Origin: Flavobacterium celericrescens
Lineage (GTDB): Bacteria > Bacteroidota > Bacteroidia > Flavobacteriales > Flavobacteriaceae
Reading direction: 5' to 3'
Assembly: GCF_011392075.1 (NCBI RefSeq)
Contig: NZ_JAAJBV010000010.1
Location: forward strand, 1-64,000
DNA: 64,000 nucleotides
Part shown: piece after piece, positions 42,537-52,228 of the stretch
How positions within the stretch are numbered: the stretch's first letter is position 1
Layout: every line of letters begins with the position of its first letter
Position numbers and translations under genes: made by a program
Notes under the pieces: generated by a model
The model's database searches: none
The model's input: the letters and a program-made list of their open reading frames with translations, nothing else
Told to the model about the DNA's origin: nothing

Positions 42537-44186
42537 ATGAAAAAATTATTATTTGTAGCTATTGTTACATTGTTGTCAGGGATTAATTTGTCTCAAGCGC
42601 AATATAATATTGAAAATTTAAAATTAACTTACGGTGAAGAAATTACCGATGAAAAAGGAACAATTGTTAAAATAATTGGAGAATCTAATGATAAAATTTA
42701 TGCGTTAGGTTTGAAAGGAAAAGGATATTTTTTGAAAATTTTTACTTCAAAAGAAATGAAATTGGTTAGTAATAAACCAATTGAGCTTCCAGAAGTAAAG
42801 GATAAAGAAATTGAATTTGAAGAAATCTTTATGTTAAATGGAAAGGTTTTTATTATTGGTAGTGTATATCAAAGTAAAGAAAAAATCTTCAAGTTAGTAG
42901 GTGTTGAGTTTTCTGAAGATGGCAAATTAAGTAAAAACATGATTCCTTTGTTTGAGGCTGAAGTTGAAAAAAAATCAAGAAGAGGAGATTTTTATTTTAA
43001 AACATCCGCTGATGAAACTAAATTATTAGCTATGCATGCATCATTATTTGGGAAAGAGGATGCAATGAAATACGATTTAAAATTATTTGATTCAAGTTTA
43101 ACTACTTTATTCTCAAATACAGAAAAAGTTTCTTTTGATGATAATAAAAAAGATTTTGAATTTACAATTTCTGATTTTGATGTGAATTATAGAGATGATG
43201 CATTTTTAGTAATTAATGAAAGTTACAGAGATAGTAAAAAGAAAGAACAAGTTGAGAAATTTCAAGTTTTTGCTTTCAAAAAAGCTAATGGATACAAAAA
43301 AGAAATAATTGATATTAATTTTAAAGGGAAAGAAATTATTAATTGTTCAATGATGTCAACAAATAATGACAAAGTACAATTAGTTGGTTTTTATTCATCA
43401 GTTAGAGAAAATGGTAAAGCGAATAGAGAGTTAAAAGGGATTTTTAATGCAACAATTGATATCAATTCTAATATCAATGATAATCTAAAATTTAATGAAT
43501 TTGATTATGCTACTAAAGTAAAATTATTAGGGGAAAGAAAAGCTAAAAAAGGAAAGGATGTAAAGCCATATTACAAAATTCATACGATTATTGAAAAAAA
43601 TGATGGAGGTTTAATTATTCTTTCAGAAGAGCGATTTATATATGTTGGACAAACTCAAGGTATTGGCCCATTTGGATTAACACCAATCACTTATTACACT
43701 AATGAAATAATTGTTACTTGTTTAAAACCAGATGGTTCTTTAGAATGGAGTAATGTAGTAGCAAAAGATCAAAATGCAACAGCGACAGTGGCTTCTTTAG
43801 GAATGTTTGGAGCGGGTGGAAATGGTGGATTTAATGTAGCGATTGGTGTTTCTTTTCAATTAGGAGTTATGGGTAAAGGGCCAGAATATTTAAGCGCAAT
43901 TCCTATTTATGCAGATGGTCAGTTAAATATTATTTTTAATGATAACAAGAAGAATAAAGGAATTACGGATATGGATGAAATAAAAACATTAGGAAATTAT
44001 AATAACGCTGTGCCAACTTTATTTCAATTTGATAACCAAGGAAAAATCACACGTAAAGATCCTGAAGAAGTTATTAAAAATGAGTTAGTAATTAGACCAG
44101 GAGTTTATTACCGAAAAAGTAATAAAGAATTCATAATCTATGCCTCAAGAAAATCGCAAGATAAGTTAGGAAGAATGACACTTTAA
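42537..44186 (+). CDS. Large secreted protein of unknown function
   Basis: 549 residues with a signal peptide (about 1-21, ending SQAQ). The sequence is beta-rich, with repeated charged turns (FEEIFMLNGKVFIIGSVYQSK, CLKPDGSLEWSNVVAKD) and a Gly-rich hydrophobic stretch near 430 (SLGMFGAGGNGGFNVAIG). I recognise no named domain. The alternation of hydrophobic strands suggests a propeller-like fold. No T9SS sorting domain, so it is probably periplasmic. It is flanked by terminators, hence monocistronic. Confidence 0.8.
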   Translation: MKKLLFVAIVTLLSGINLSQAQYNIENLKLTYGEEITDEKGTIVKIIGESNDKIYALGLKGKGYFLKIFTSKEMKLVSNKPIELPEVKDKEIEFEEIFMLNGKVFIIGSVYQSKEKIFKLVGVEFSEDGKLSKNMIPLFEAEVEKKSRRGDFYFKTSADETKLLAMHASLFGKEDAMKYDLKLFDSSLTTLFSNTEKVSFDDNKKDFEFTISDFDVNYRDDAFLVINESYRDSKKKEQVEKFQVFAFKKANGYKKEIIDINFKGKEIINCSMMSTNNDKVQLVGFYSSVRENGKANRELKGIFNATIDINSNINDNLKFNEFDYATKVKLLGERKAKKGKDVKPYYKIHTIIEKNDGGLIILSEERFIYVGQTQGIGPFGLTPITYYTNEIIVTCLKPDGSLEWSNVVAKDQNATATVASLGMFGAGGNGGFNVAIGVSFQLGVMGKGPEYLSAIPIYADGQLNIIFNDNKKNKGITDMDEIKTLGNYNNAVPTLFQFDNQGKITRKDPEEVIKNELVIRPGVYYRKSNKEFIIYASRKSQDKLGRMTL

Positions 44187-44194
44187 AAATTATT

Positions 44195-44227
44195 AAAAAC
44201 CAAGAAATTATCTTCTTGGTTTTTTTA
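44195..44227 (+). terminator. Terminator of the unknown secreted protein gene
   Basis: AAAAACCAAGAA / TTCTTGGTTTTT stem with a 6-base loop and T-run. Confidence 0.88.
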
Positions 44228-44293
44228 TGGCCTTTTAATATGAAACACTATCTTTGCTATTATAAACATATGTGATTAAACATTAGAAAGAAA

Positions 44294-44321
44294 TTTTTAA
44301 TTTTTAATTTTTAATTTTTAA
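44294..44321 (+). repeat. Heptanucleotide tandem repeat upstream of rsgA
   Basis: Four exact copies of TTTTTAA, ending 5 bases before the rsgA start codon, in the position of the ribosome binding region. Confidence 0.85.
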
Positions 44322-44326
44322 TTGAT

Positions 44327-45304
44327 TTGACAGGAATCGTATATAAATCTACCGGAAGTTGGTACACCATTAAAACAGAAAATGGTGATTTTTTGGAGTG
44401 CCGTATAAAAGGTAAATTTAGAATGAAAGGTATCAAAAGTACCAATCCAATTGCGGTCGGCGATATTGTAGATTATAATATTGAAAACACAACTGATGAA
44501 ACTACAGGCGTAATAATAAATATTCACGAGCGCAAAAATTACATCGTTAGAAAATCAGTTAATTTATCACATCAAATGCATATTATTGCGTCTAATATTG
44601 ATGTGGTTTTTTTATTGGTAACCATTAATAATCCACCAACAACAACAAGTTTTATAGATCGATTTTTAGTAACAGCAGAAGCTTATGGAATAGAAGCTGT
44701 TTTAGTATTTAATAAAATCGATACGTTTGATGACCCCACATTAGACGAACAATTATATTTACAACACGTTTATACTGAAATTGGTTACAAATGCCTTAGG
44801 GTTTCAGCAAAAGACGGAAAAGGAATTGACGAATTAAAAGCGTTAATGAAAAATAGAGTGTCAATGTTTTCTGGTCATTCTGGAGTTGGAAAATCTACTT
44901 TAGTTAATACATTAGAGCCTTCGTTGAATTTAAAAACCAAACAAATTTCTGAATCGCATGCACAAGGAAAGCATACTACAACTTTTGCAGAAATGTTTGA
45001 TTTATCATTTGGCGCTAAAATTATCGACACGCCAGGAATTCGTGGTTTTGGAATTGTAGATATGGAAAAGCAAGAAATTGGCGATTATTTTCCAGAATTT
45101 TTTGCTCTAAAAGATCAATGTAAATTCAATAATTGTTTACATAAAGATGAACCACATTGTGCTGTTAAAAATGCACTTGAAAATGATGAAATTGCATGGT
45201 CGAGATATAAAAGCTATACTCAAATTCTAGAAGGAGATGATGAGCAATATCGCGCAGATATCTACGACGCAGAACGAAAAGCAAGTGATGAAACCAGAAA
45301 GTAA
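44327..45304 (+). CDS. rsgA: Ribosome small subunit-dependent GTPase A
   Basis: 325 residues starting at TTG (MTGIVYKSTG). No ATG lies close upstream in frame. N-terminal OB-fold, then a circularly permuted GTPase with motif order G4 (VFNKID), G1 (SGHSGVGKSTLVN), G3 (DTPG), followed by the zinc finger CKFNNCLHKDEPHC. It helps mature the 30S subunit and is counteracted by (p)ppGpp. Its start follows a TTTTTAA repeat array, which may affect translation. Dtd follows 24 bases downstream. Confidence 0.95.
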   Translation: MTGIVYKSTGSWYTIKTENGDFLECRIKGKFRMKGIKSTNPIAVGDIVDYNIENTTDETTGVIINIHERKNYIVRKSVNLSHQMHIIASNIDVVFLLVTINNPPTTTSFIDRFLVTAEAYGIEAVLVFNKIDTFDDPTLDEQLYLQHVYTEIGYKCLRVSAKDGKGIDELKALMKNRVSMFSGHSGVGKSTLVNTLEPSLNLKTKQISESHAQGKHTTTFAEMFDLSFGAKIIDTPGIRGFGIVDMEKQEIGDYFPEFFALKDQCKFNNCLHKDEPHCAVKNALENDEIAWSRYKSYTQILEGDDEQYRADIYDAERKASDETRK

Positions 45305-45328
45305 AAAGTAAAAAGAATCAAGTAAAAA

Positions 45329-45781
45329 GTGAAGACAGTTATTCAAAGAGTTTCAGAATCATCGGTTATCATTAATAACGAAATTGTAGCTCAAATTCAA
45401 AAAGGACTTTTAGTTTTAGTTGGAATTGAAGATGCTGACAATCAAGAGGATATTGTTTGGTTAGCCTCAAAAATTGCTAATCTTCGCATTTTTGCTGATG
45501 AAAATGACGTGATGAATTTATCACTTAAAGATATTGATGGTGATATGGTTGTTGTAAGTCAGTTTACCTTGCATGCATTAACTAAAAAAGGAAACCGTCC
45601 ATCTTATATTAAAGCGTCAAAACCCGAAATCGCTATTCCACTGTATGAATCTTTCGTAAAACAAATGGAAATAGAATTAGGTAAAAAAGTACAAACGGGG
45701 CAATTCGGAGCCGATATGAAAGTGAGTTTGATTAATGATGGTCCGGTAACAATTATAATCGATACAAAAAATAAAGAATAA
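45329..45781 (+). CDS. dtd: D-aminoacyl-tRNA deacylase
   Basis: 150 residues, starting at GTG (MKTVIQRVSESSV). Hallmarks: VVSQFTLHALTKKGNRPSY (the SQFTL motif with the catalytic site) and NDGPVTIIID at the C-terminus (the GPVT cross-Pro region). It hydrolyses D-amino acids from mischarged tRNA. The short gap to rsgA has AGTAAAA-type repeats (about 45300-45328) that run into the start codon. Confidence 0.95.
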   Translation: MKTVIQRVSESSVIINNEIVAQIQKGLLVLVGIEDADNQEDIVWLASKIANLRIFADENDVMNLSLKDIDGDMVVVSQFTLHALTKKGNRPSYIKASKPEIAIPLYESFVKQMEIELGKKVQTGQFGADMKVSLINDGPVTIIIDTKNKE

Positions 45782-45786
45782 ACTCA

Positions 45787-47691
45787 ATGAAACAGTTATC
45801 CCTTACATTTTTACTGTTATTTTCAATTTCAACATTTTCCCAAGAGATTAAATATTCAAGTTTATTAACTCCTAAAGAGTTAGTTGAAAATGCTAATAGT
45901 ATTATTAGAAATCAAGAAATCTTGATTTCGGTTAATTCACAAAATTCCTTGACTATTAAGAAAAAAAAGGTAGTTACTGTACTTAATAAATCAGGATTGA
46001 ATAATGTTGATGCAAAGGAATATTACAGTAAATCAGAAAAAATAAAAAACATTGAAGCTATTATATACAATGATTTTGGCTCTGAAATTAAAAAGATAAA
46101 AAAGAAAGATTTTATAGACCAAAGTGTTGCTGATGGATTTTCTGTATTAACAGATGGAAGAATGTTGTATTTAGATTATACACCAACCAGTTATCCTTTT
46201 ACAATTGTGTATGAAAGTGAGGTTGAAACTATTAATACAGCATTTATTCCAACATGGTATCCAATAGATGATTATTTTGAAAGTGTTGAAAAATCTTCGA
46301 TAACAGTTAATTATATTAATGATTTAGGTTTTAAATATAAAGAAAAAAACTTTGAAAATAGATTAATAAAGAAAAGCGAAACTTCAAATACGATTACATT
46401 TTCTGTTGAAAATATTTTAGCTGAAAAGCCAGAAGATTACGCTCCATCTGCTGACAAAATTCTTCCAAATGTTGTTTTTGGATTGGATAAATTTAATTTG
46501 GAAGGATTTGAAGGTAGTGCAAAATCATGGCAAGAATTTGGAATGTTATGGTATGAAAATTTAGTTTCTGAATCGGAAGAAATAAGTGAAGAAACTAAAA
46601 ACAAGCTAAAAGCATTAGTAGCAAACGAGACGAACGATTTAAAAAAAGCACAAATTGTTTATGAATTTATGCAAAATAAAACTCGCTATGTAAGTGTTCA
46701 ACTAGGAATTGGTGGCTGGAAACCAATGTTGCCATTAGACGTTGATAAATTAGGTTATGGTGATTGTAAAGCACTCTCAAATTATACAAGAGTTTTGTTG
46801 AAAAATGTTGGAGTTAATTCATATTATACAGTAATATATGGTGATTCAAGGAAAAAAGATTTTGAAAAAGACTTTGTTTCAAAACAAGGAAATCATGTGA
46901 TATTGACGATTCCTAATGGAGATAAAAATGTTTTTTTAGAATGTACTAATCAAAAAATTCCTTTCGGTTTTGGTGGAGATTTTACAGATGATAGGCATGC
47001 ATTGTTGATTAAGCCTGATGGAGGTGAGATAATAAAAACGACAGTTTATACTGAATCTGATAATATTCAAGCTACTGATGGTTCTGTGCAATTAAATAGC
47101 AATGGTACAATTAATGGGTCACTTAAAATTGTTTCTAAAGGTATTCAGTATGATGATATATATGAAATAGAAGATGAAGCAAAAGATGATATTGAAAAGC
47201 ATTATAAATCATCTAGGTTTCACTGGTTAAATAATTTAAAAATCAACAGCTATTCATTTAAAAATGATAAAAAACTAATTGAATTTACGGAAAATATTAG
47301 TATGAATGTTGAAAATTATGTGAACATTGTTGGAAATTCATTTATGTTTCCAGTTAACATTTTTAATCGGAAAACTAACGTTCCGCAGCGATATAGAAAC
47401 AGAAAACAACCTTTTGAAATACAACGAGGTTATACAGATATAGATATTATACAAATTAACATACCCGAAAATTTTAAAATAGAAGCTTTGCCAGACAATA
47501 TTACAATTGAAAATAAGTTTGGAACATATAAGTTTGAGATACTTATAAATAATAATTTAATTAATTATAAAAGAACCTTAATAATAAAACAAGGGTTTTA
47601 TGACAAATCAGAATATGAAAATTATAGACAATTTATTGAACAAATTGTAAAACATGATAATTCAAAAATTTTATTTAATAAACTACAATAG
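45787..47691 (+). CDS. Secreted DUF3857/transglutaminase-like protein
   Basis: 634 residues, signal peptide about 1-19 (STFSQ). The N-terminal DUF3857 domain is followed by a transglutaminase-like domain with the motif GYGDCKALSNYTRVLLKNVG (Cys327) and a C-terminal beta region. The cysteine of the papain-like triad is present here, unlike in the two following genes. Such proteins are common and poorly characterised in Bacteroidota; peptidase or cross-linking activity is only inferred. First of three related genes in tandem. Confidence 0.85.
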   Translation: MKQLSLTFLLLFSISTFSQEIKYSSLLTPKELVENANSIIRNQEILISVNSQNSLTIKKKKVVTVLNKSGLNNVDAKEYYSKSEKIKNIEAIIYNDFGSEIKKIKKKDFIDQSVADGFSVLTDGRMLYLDYTPTSYPFTIVYESEVETINTAFIPTWYPIDDYFESVEKSSITVNYINDLGFKYKEKNFENRLIKKSETSNTITFSVENILAEKPEDYAPSADKILPNVVFGLDKFNLEGFEGSAKSWQEFGMLWYENLVSESEEISEETKNKLKALVANETNDLKKAQIVYEFMQNKTRYVSVQLGIGGWKPMLPLDVDKLGYGDCKALSNYTRVLLKNVGVNSYYTVIYGDSRKKDFEKDFVSKQGNHVILTIPNGDKNVFLECTNQKIPFGFGGDFTDDRHALLIKPDGGEIIKTTVYTESDNIQATDGSVQLNSNGTINGSLKIVSKGIQYDDIYEIEDEAKDDIEKHYKSSRFHWLNNLKINSYSFKNDKKLIEFTENISMNVENYVNIVGNSFMFPVNIFNRKTNVPQRYRNRKQPFEIQRGYTDIDIIQINIPENFKIEALPDNITIENKFGTYKFEILINNNLINYKRTLIIKQGFYDKSEYENYRQFIEQIVKHDNSKILFNKLQ

Positions 47692-47692
47692 C

Positions 47693-49726
47693 ATGGAAAA
47701 AATTAAATTCATAATTTATTTAACAATAATATTTTTTGTAAACATTGTTTTTTCTCAAGATTATAAGCTTGGAAAAGTGACACTTGATGAACTCAAACAA
47801 GATAGATGTGCTATGGATACATCGGCAGTTGCTGAATATATTTTTTCTAAAGGTAAGACATATATTGAGTATAGTCAAACAGATGGATTCAAAATAATTA
47901 CGGAAGTTGAGAACAAAATTAAAATATATAAAAAAGAAGGTTATTCTTATGGAAATTATGAAATTCCATTTTACATAGAAAACAATAGTACTAAAGAACA
48001 AATTTCTTTTTCAAATGCTATTACATATAATTTAGTTGGTGATAAAATTGAAAAAACAAAATTAAAAAGCGAGGGAGAATTTGAGGAACAGGTAAATAAA
48101 AACTGGGGCATAAAAAAAATTACAATGCCAAATGTAAAAGAAGGATCTATTATAGAATATAAATATGTTATTAGGTCACCATTTATATCATCATTCCCAA
48201 TTTGGGAATTTGAAAAGAAGATACCAGTTTTATATTCGGAATATTTTACTCAAATACCGGAATATTTTATTTACAACTCAAATATAAGAGGAGGATTGAA
48301 CCCAATAATTTCTGTTGATAAAAAGAAAAGAACAATAACTTTAAGAGAAATTGAACATGTTCAAGGAAAAGGTAAATATGAGACAGCGGTAAAGAGTAAT
48401 TTTGTTTCAACAAATATTGATTTTGAACAAGTAGAGACTAAATATATATTAAATAGTATTAGTTCATTTAACGACGAAGTTTATGTAAATAATATAAAGA
48501 ATTATACATCTTCTATTAGTCACGAATTAGCTGCTACACGATATCCAAATCAGGATTATAAGAATTATGCATTAGATTGGGAAAATGTAGTAGAAACAAT
48601 ATATGATGACAACGCGTTTGGAGGCGAGCTTAATAAAACAAATTATTTTGAGGTGGATTTTGAAGCTCTATTAAATAATATAAATTTAGATGAGCAAAAA
48701 ATATCTGTCATTTATAATTTTGTAAAAGCAAAAATGAATTGGAATGGATATATGGGATATTATACCGATAATGGTGTTAAAAATGCTTATAAAAATAATA
48801 TCGGAAATGTTGCAGATATTAATTTAATGTTAATTGCAATGTTGAGATATGGAGGAATAAATGCCAATCCTATTCTCGTAAGTACAAGACTGAATGGAAT
48901 TCCTGTTTTTCCAAATAGAAATGGTTATAATTATGTTATAGCTGGAGTTGAATTAGATAATAAAACAATAATTTTATTAGATGCTACTAATAAAAATGCA
49001 AGTCCCAATATTATTCCAGAACGAGCAATGAATTGGTTTGGAAGAATGATTCGTAAGGATGGGACGTCAGAAATGGTAGATTTATATCCTAAAAAAAATT
49101 CTATAGAAAATGTTTCGATGTTAGCTGAGTTACAAACTGATGGGACAATAAAAGGAAAACAAAGAAAGCAACTAACAGATTATTATGCATTCTTATTTAG
49201 AAATGAGAATGGAAATAGAAACCAAGAAAATTATATAGAAGAACTTGAGAAAACAGAGAACTTTTCGTTAGTTGAAGAATATAAACTAGACAATTTAAAC
49301 GATTTGACAAAACCAATTATTGAAACGTATAGCTTTACTAGTAATAGCCTTGTTGATATTATTGGTTCTAAAATGTATTTTTCACCAATGTTATTCCACC
49401 AGATTACAGAAAATCCTTTTAAAGCTGAAAACAGATTATATCCAGTAGATTTTAATTTTCCAATTAAAGATTCCTATACCTTTAGCATTAAAATACCAGA
49501 AGGTTATGTTTTAGAATCAAAGCCTGAACCTATAAATTTGGTTATGGAAGAGAATATGGGGTTATTTAAATATACTGTTGCAGAAAATATGGGTACAATT
49601 CAGTTTGCTTGTAGCTTAGAGATTAATACTCCAATTATAGAAAGTGCTTATTATCAACATTTAAAAGAGTTTTTTAATCAAATCGTCTTAAAACAAAACG
49701 AGAAAATTGTATTAATAAAAAAATAA
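47693..49726 (+). CDS. Secreted DUF3857/transglutaminase-like protein without catalytic Cys (paralogue A)
   Basis: Start at ATG 47693 (MEKIKFIIYLTIIFF), one base after the previous stop; an in-frame ATG at 47654 lies inside the upstream gene. 677 residues, signal peptide to about 20 (VFSQ). DUF3857-like N-terminus; the transglutaminase motif has become NIGNVADINLMLIAML, so the usual Asp-Cys-Lys is Val-Ala-Asp and the catalytic Cys is gone. The C-terminal 247 residues are about 90% identical to the next gene while the N-terminal half is much more diverged. Confidence 0.83.
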   Translation: MEKIKFIIYLTIIFFVNIVFSQDYKLGKVTLDELKQDRCAMDTSAVAEYIFSKGKTYIEYSQTDGFKIITEVENKIKIYKKEGYSYGNYEIPFYIENNSTKEQISFSNAITYNLVGDKIEKTKLKSEGEFEEQVNKNWGIKKITMPNVKEGSIIEYKYVIRSPFISSFPIWEFEKKIPVLYSEYFTQIPEYFIYNSNIRGGLNPIISVDKKKRTITLREIEHVQGKGKYETAVKSNFVSTNIDFEQVETKYILNSISSFNDEVYVNNIKNYTSSISHELAATRYPNQDYKNYALDWENVVETIYDDNAFGGELNKTNYFEVDFEALLNNINLDEQKISVIYNFVKAKMNWNGYMGYYTDNGVKNAYKNNIGNVADINLMLIAMLRYGGINANPILVSTRLNGIPVFPNRNGYNYVIAGVELDNKTIILLDATNKNASPNIIPERAMNWFGRMIRKDGTSEMVDLYPKKNSIENVSMLAELQTDGTIKGKQRKQLTDYYAFLFRNENGNRNQENYIEELEKTENFSLVEEYKLDNLNDLTKPIIETYSFTSNSLVDIIGSKMYFSPMLFHQITENPFKAENRLYPVDFNFPIKDSYTFSIKIPEGYVLESKPEPINLVMEENMGLFKYTVAENMGTIQFACSLEINTPIIESAYYQHLKEFFNQIVLKQNEKIVLIKK

Positions 49727-49729
49727 TCA

Positions 49730-51706
49730 ATGAGAATATTACAAGTAGTTTTTATATTATTTTTTGTGTTTAAATTAGAAGCTCAAAATTATGAGTTAGA
49801 AAACGTCACCTTTGAAGAATTAATGGAGTCAAAACATCATATAGATACTTCAGCGGTAGCTTCTATAATGTTTAAAAAACAAGAAACTAATTTTAAATAT
49901 AAAAAAGATGATGGTTTTGTATGCACAACCGATTTTTCCATAAAAATTAAAATTTATAAAAAAGAAGGCTTGAAGTTTGCAGATTTTAAAATTCCTTATT
50001 TTGTAGGATATTCTAATCTAAGAGATGAAAGTGTCAAAATTGTTAAGGCATATACATACAATCTTAGTGGTAATAAAATAATTAAAACTAAAGTTACTAG
50101 TGAGAGTAAATTTGAGAATAAACTAAATGAATTTTGGGAAACTAAAATTATTGCATTTCCAGATGTTAAAGTAGGATCAATAATTGAATTGAGATATGTT
50201 TTAAAATCTCAAAATTTATCGGTTCTACCTGATTTTCAATTTCAATATAGTATTCCTGTTGATTATGCAGAATACATTTCTAAAATACCTGAATTTTACA
50301 TATACAAAGCAATTAAACAAGGTTATGTTGATGTAGAATATAATGAAAAAGTTGAGCAAGCATCACAAACTTTTGACGATAAATATGGAAATTTATTATC
50401 AATGAATTATAAACAAATAAATTCAAGATATCAAACTAAAAATGTACCATCTTTAATTGAAGAAAACTTTAGTAATAATATAGAGAATTATTATGGAAAA
50501 ATTGATAATGAACTTCAAATTATTAGAATGCCGAATGAGGAACCTGAAAAAATAGCTACAACTTGGGAGGATGTTACTAATTCTATCTATAAAGAGAAAA
50601 ATTTTGGAGAAGAATTATTTAAAACAGACTATTTTGCAAAGCAAATAAATAATTTATTATTAAACCAAGAAAATAATAAAATGGATTTAATATTTAATTA
50701 TGTTAAAAATAATATAGTTTGGAATGGGAAATATGGATATTTTCCTAAAACAGGGGTTGAAGAAGCATTTAAAAATAAGACAGGTAATGTTGCTGAGATT
50801 AATTTAATGCTTGTCTCAATGTTAAATTATGCTGGGTTAAATGCTTTTCCTATTTTGATTAGTACGAAAGATAATGGAATTGCGATATTTCCTAGCAGAA
50901 CTAAATTTAACTATGTTATTGCTGGAGTTGAATTGAATGATAAAACTATAGTCTTACTAGATGCTACTAATAAAAATGCAAGTCCTAATATTATCCCAGA
51001 ACGAGCAATGAATTGGTTTGGAAGAATGATTCGCAAGAATGGTACGTCCGAAATGGTAAATTTATATCCTGAAAAAAGTTCTATAGAAAATGTTTCAGTG
51101 TTAGCAGAACTAAAAACTGATGGAACAATAAAAGGAAAACAAAGAAAGTTACTTACTGATTATTATGCATTTGAATATAGAAATGAGAATGGAAATAGAA
51201 ATAAAGAAAATTATATAGAAGAATTAGAAAAAAGAGAAAACTTTTCGTTAGTTGAAGAATATAAACTAGATAATTTAAATGATTTGACAAAACCAATTAT
51301 TGAAACGTATAGCTTTACTAGCAATAGCCTTGTTGATATTATTGGTTCTAAAATATATTTTTCACCAATGTTATTCCACCAGATTACAGAAAATCCTTTT
51401 AAAGCTGAAAACAGATTATATCCAGTAGATTTTAATTTTCCAATTAAAGATTCCTATACCTTTAGCATTAAAATACCAGAAGGTTATGTTTTAGAATCAA
51501 AACCAGAGTCATTGAATATAGCTATGGAGGATAATAAAGGTTCTTTTAAATACACTGTTTCTGAAAATATGGGTACAATTCAATTTGCTTGTAGCTTAGA
51601 GATTAATGCTCCAATTATAGAAAGTGCTTATTATCAGCATTTAAAAGAATTTTTTAATCAAATCGTCTTAAAGCAAAACGAGAAAATTGTATTAATAAAA
51701 AAGTAA
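49730..51706 (+). CDS. Secreted DUF3857/transglutaminase-like protein without catalytic Cys (paralogue B)
   Basis: 658 residues, signal peptide to about 18 (KLEAQ). Same layout as the gene before it, 3 bases upstream. The transglutaminase site reads GNVAEINLMLVSML, again lacking the Cys. From ATNKNASPNIIPERAMNWFG to the C-terminus it nearly copies paralogue A; long DNA stretches are identical including third codon positions (offset 1980 bases). This points to recent gene conversion. The pair may act as non-catalytic binding proteins; that is inference. Confidence 0.83.
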   Translation: MRILQVVFILFFVFKLEAQNYELENVTFEELMESKHHIDTSAVASIMFKKQETNFKYKKDDGFVCTTDFSIKIKIYKKEGLKFADFKIPYFVGYSNLRDESVKIVKAYTYNLSGNKIIKTKVTSESKFENKLNEFWETKIIAFPDVKVGSIIELRYVLKSQNLSVLPDFQFQYSIPVDYAEYISKIPEFYIYKAIKQGYVDVEYNEKVEQASQTFDDKYGNLLSMNYKQINSRYQTKNVPSLIEENFSNNIENYYGKIDNELQIIRMPNEEPEKIATTWEDVTNSIYKEKNFGEELFKTDYFAKQINNLLLNQENNKMDLIFNYVKNNIVWNGKYGYFPKTGVEEAFKNKTGNVAEINLMLVSMLNYAGLNAFPILISTKDNGIAIFPSRTKFNYVIAGVELNDKTIVLLDATNKNASPNIIPERAMNWFGRMIRKNGTSEMVNLYPEKSSIENVSVLAELKTDGTIKGKQRKLLTDYYAFEYRNENGNRNKENYIEELEKRENFSLVEEYKLDNLNDLTKPIIETYSFTSNSLVDIIGSKIYFSPMLFHQITENPFKAENRLYPVDFNFPIKDSYTFSIKIPEGYVLESKPESLNIAMEDNKGSFKYTVSENMGTIQFACSLEINAPIIESAYYQHLKEFFNQIVLKQNEKIVLIKK

Positions 51707-51707
51707 C

Positions 51708-51899
51708 ATGAAACAAAATCTAATCAGATTCTTAATTTTAACCCTACTAAACACGGTGCTTTATGGCGTAATTATTTACTTTATGGAAGTAAAAATGGAA
51801 ACTTTTAGATTTGTTTTTCAAGCACTATTTTTTGGAATTTTTTTAGGATTTCTGCAAGTATTTGGAATTCCGTTTTTGAATAAAAAAAATAAAAAATAA
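51708..51899 (+). CDS. Small membrane protein
   Basis: 63 residues with two predicted membrane helices (LIRFLILTLLNTVLYGVIIY and FVFQALFFGIFLGFLQVFG) and a Lys/Asn-rich tail. It starts one base after the preceding stop and is followed one base later by the MazG-like gene, so it is in the middle of an operon. No family recognised. Confidence 0.7.
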   Translation: MKQNLIRFLILTLLNTVLYGVIIYFMEVKMETFRFVFQALFFGIFLGFLQVFGIPFLNKKNKK

Positions 51900-51900
51900 T

Positions 51901-52227
51901 ATGGATTTAAAAAATTCACAACAAGAAGTTGATAATTGGATAAAAGAACACGGTGTTCGTTATTTTAATGAATTGACAAACATGGCTCAACTTACAGAAG
52001 AAGTAGGTGAAGTGGCTAGAATTATTGCCCGTAGATATGGCGAACAATCGGAAAAAGAATCCGATAAAAATAAAGACTTAGGTGAAGAACTTGCTGATGT
52101 TGTTTTTGTAGTTTTATGTTTAGCCAATCAAACAGGAGTAGATTTACAAGCTGCATTTGATAAAAAAATGGACCTAAAAACTAAACGTGATCACGACCGT
52201 CATCATAATAACGAGAAACTGAAATAA
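51901..52227 (+). CDS. MazG-like nucleotide pyrophosphohydrolase
   Basis: 108 residues, all-alpha NTP pyrophosphatase. Metal-binding motif EEVGEVARIIARR followed by EELADVVFVVLCLANQTG (the EExxE and ExxD pattern). It likely hydrolyses non-canonical or excess NTPs to NMP and pyrophosphate. Its C-terminal tail is rich in His and Asp (RDHDRHHNNEK). The SMR gene starts right after its stop. Confidence 0.9.
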   Translation: MDLKNSQQEVDNWIKEHGVRYFNELTNMAQLTEEVGEVARIIARRYGEQSEKESDKNKDLGEELADVVFVVLCLANQTGVDLQAAFDKKMDLKTKRDHDRHHNNEKLK

Positions 52228-52228
52228 A

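Noticed and set aside
48976..51706. Near-identical 750-bp C-terminal copies as a transposon or assembly duplication
   Set aside because: The N-terminal halves differ strongly and both genes are intact, so gene conversion between old paralogues fits better. An assembly check is still listed in the findings.
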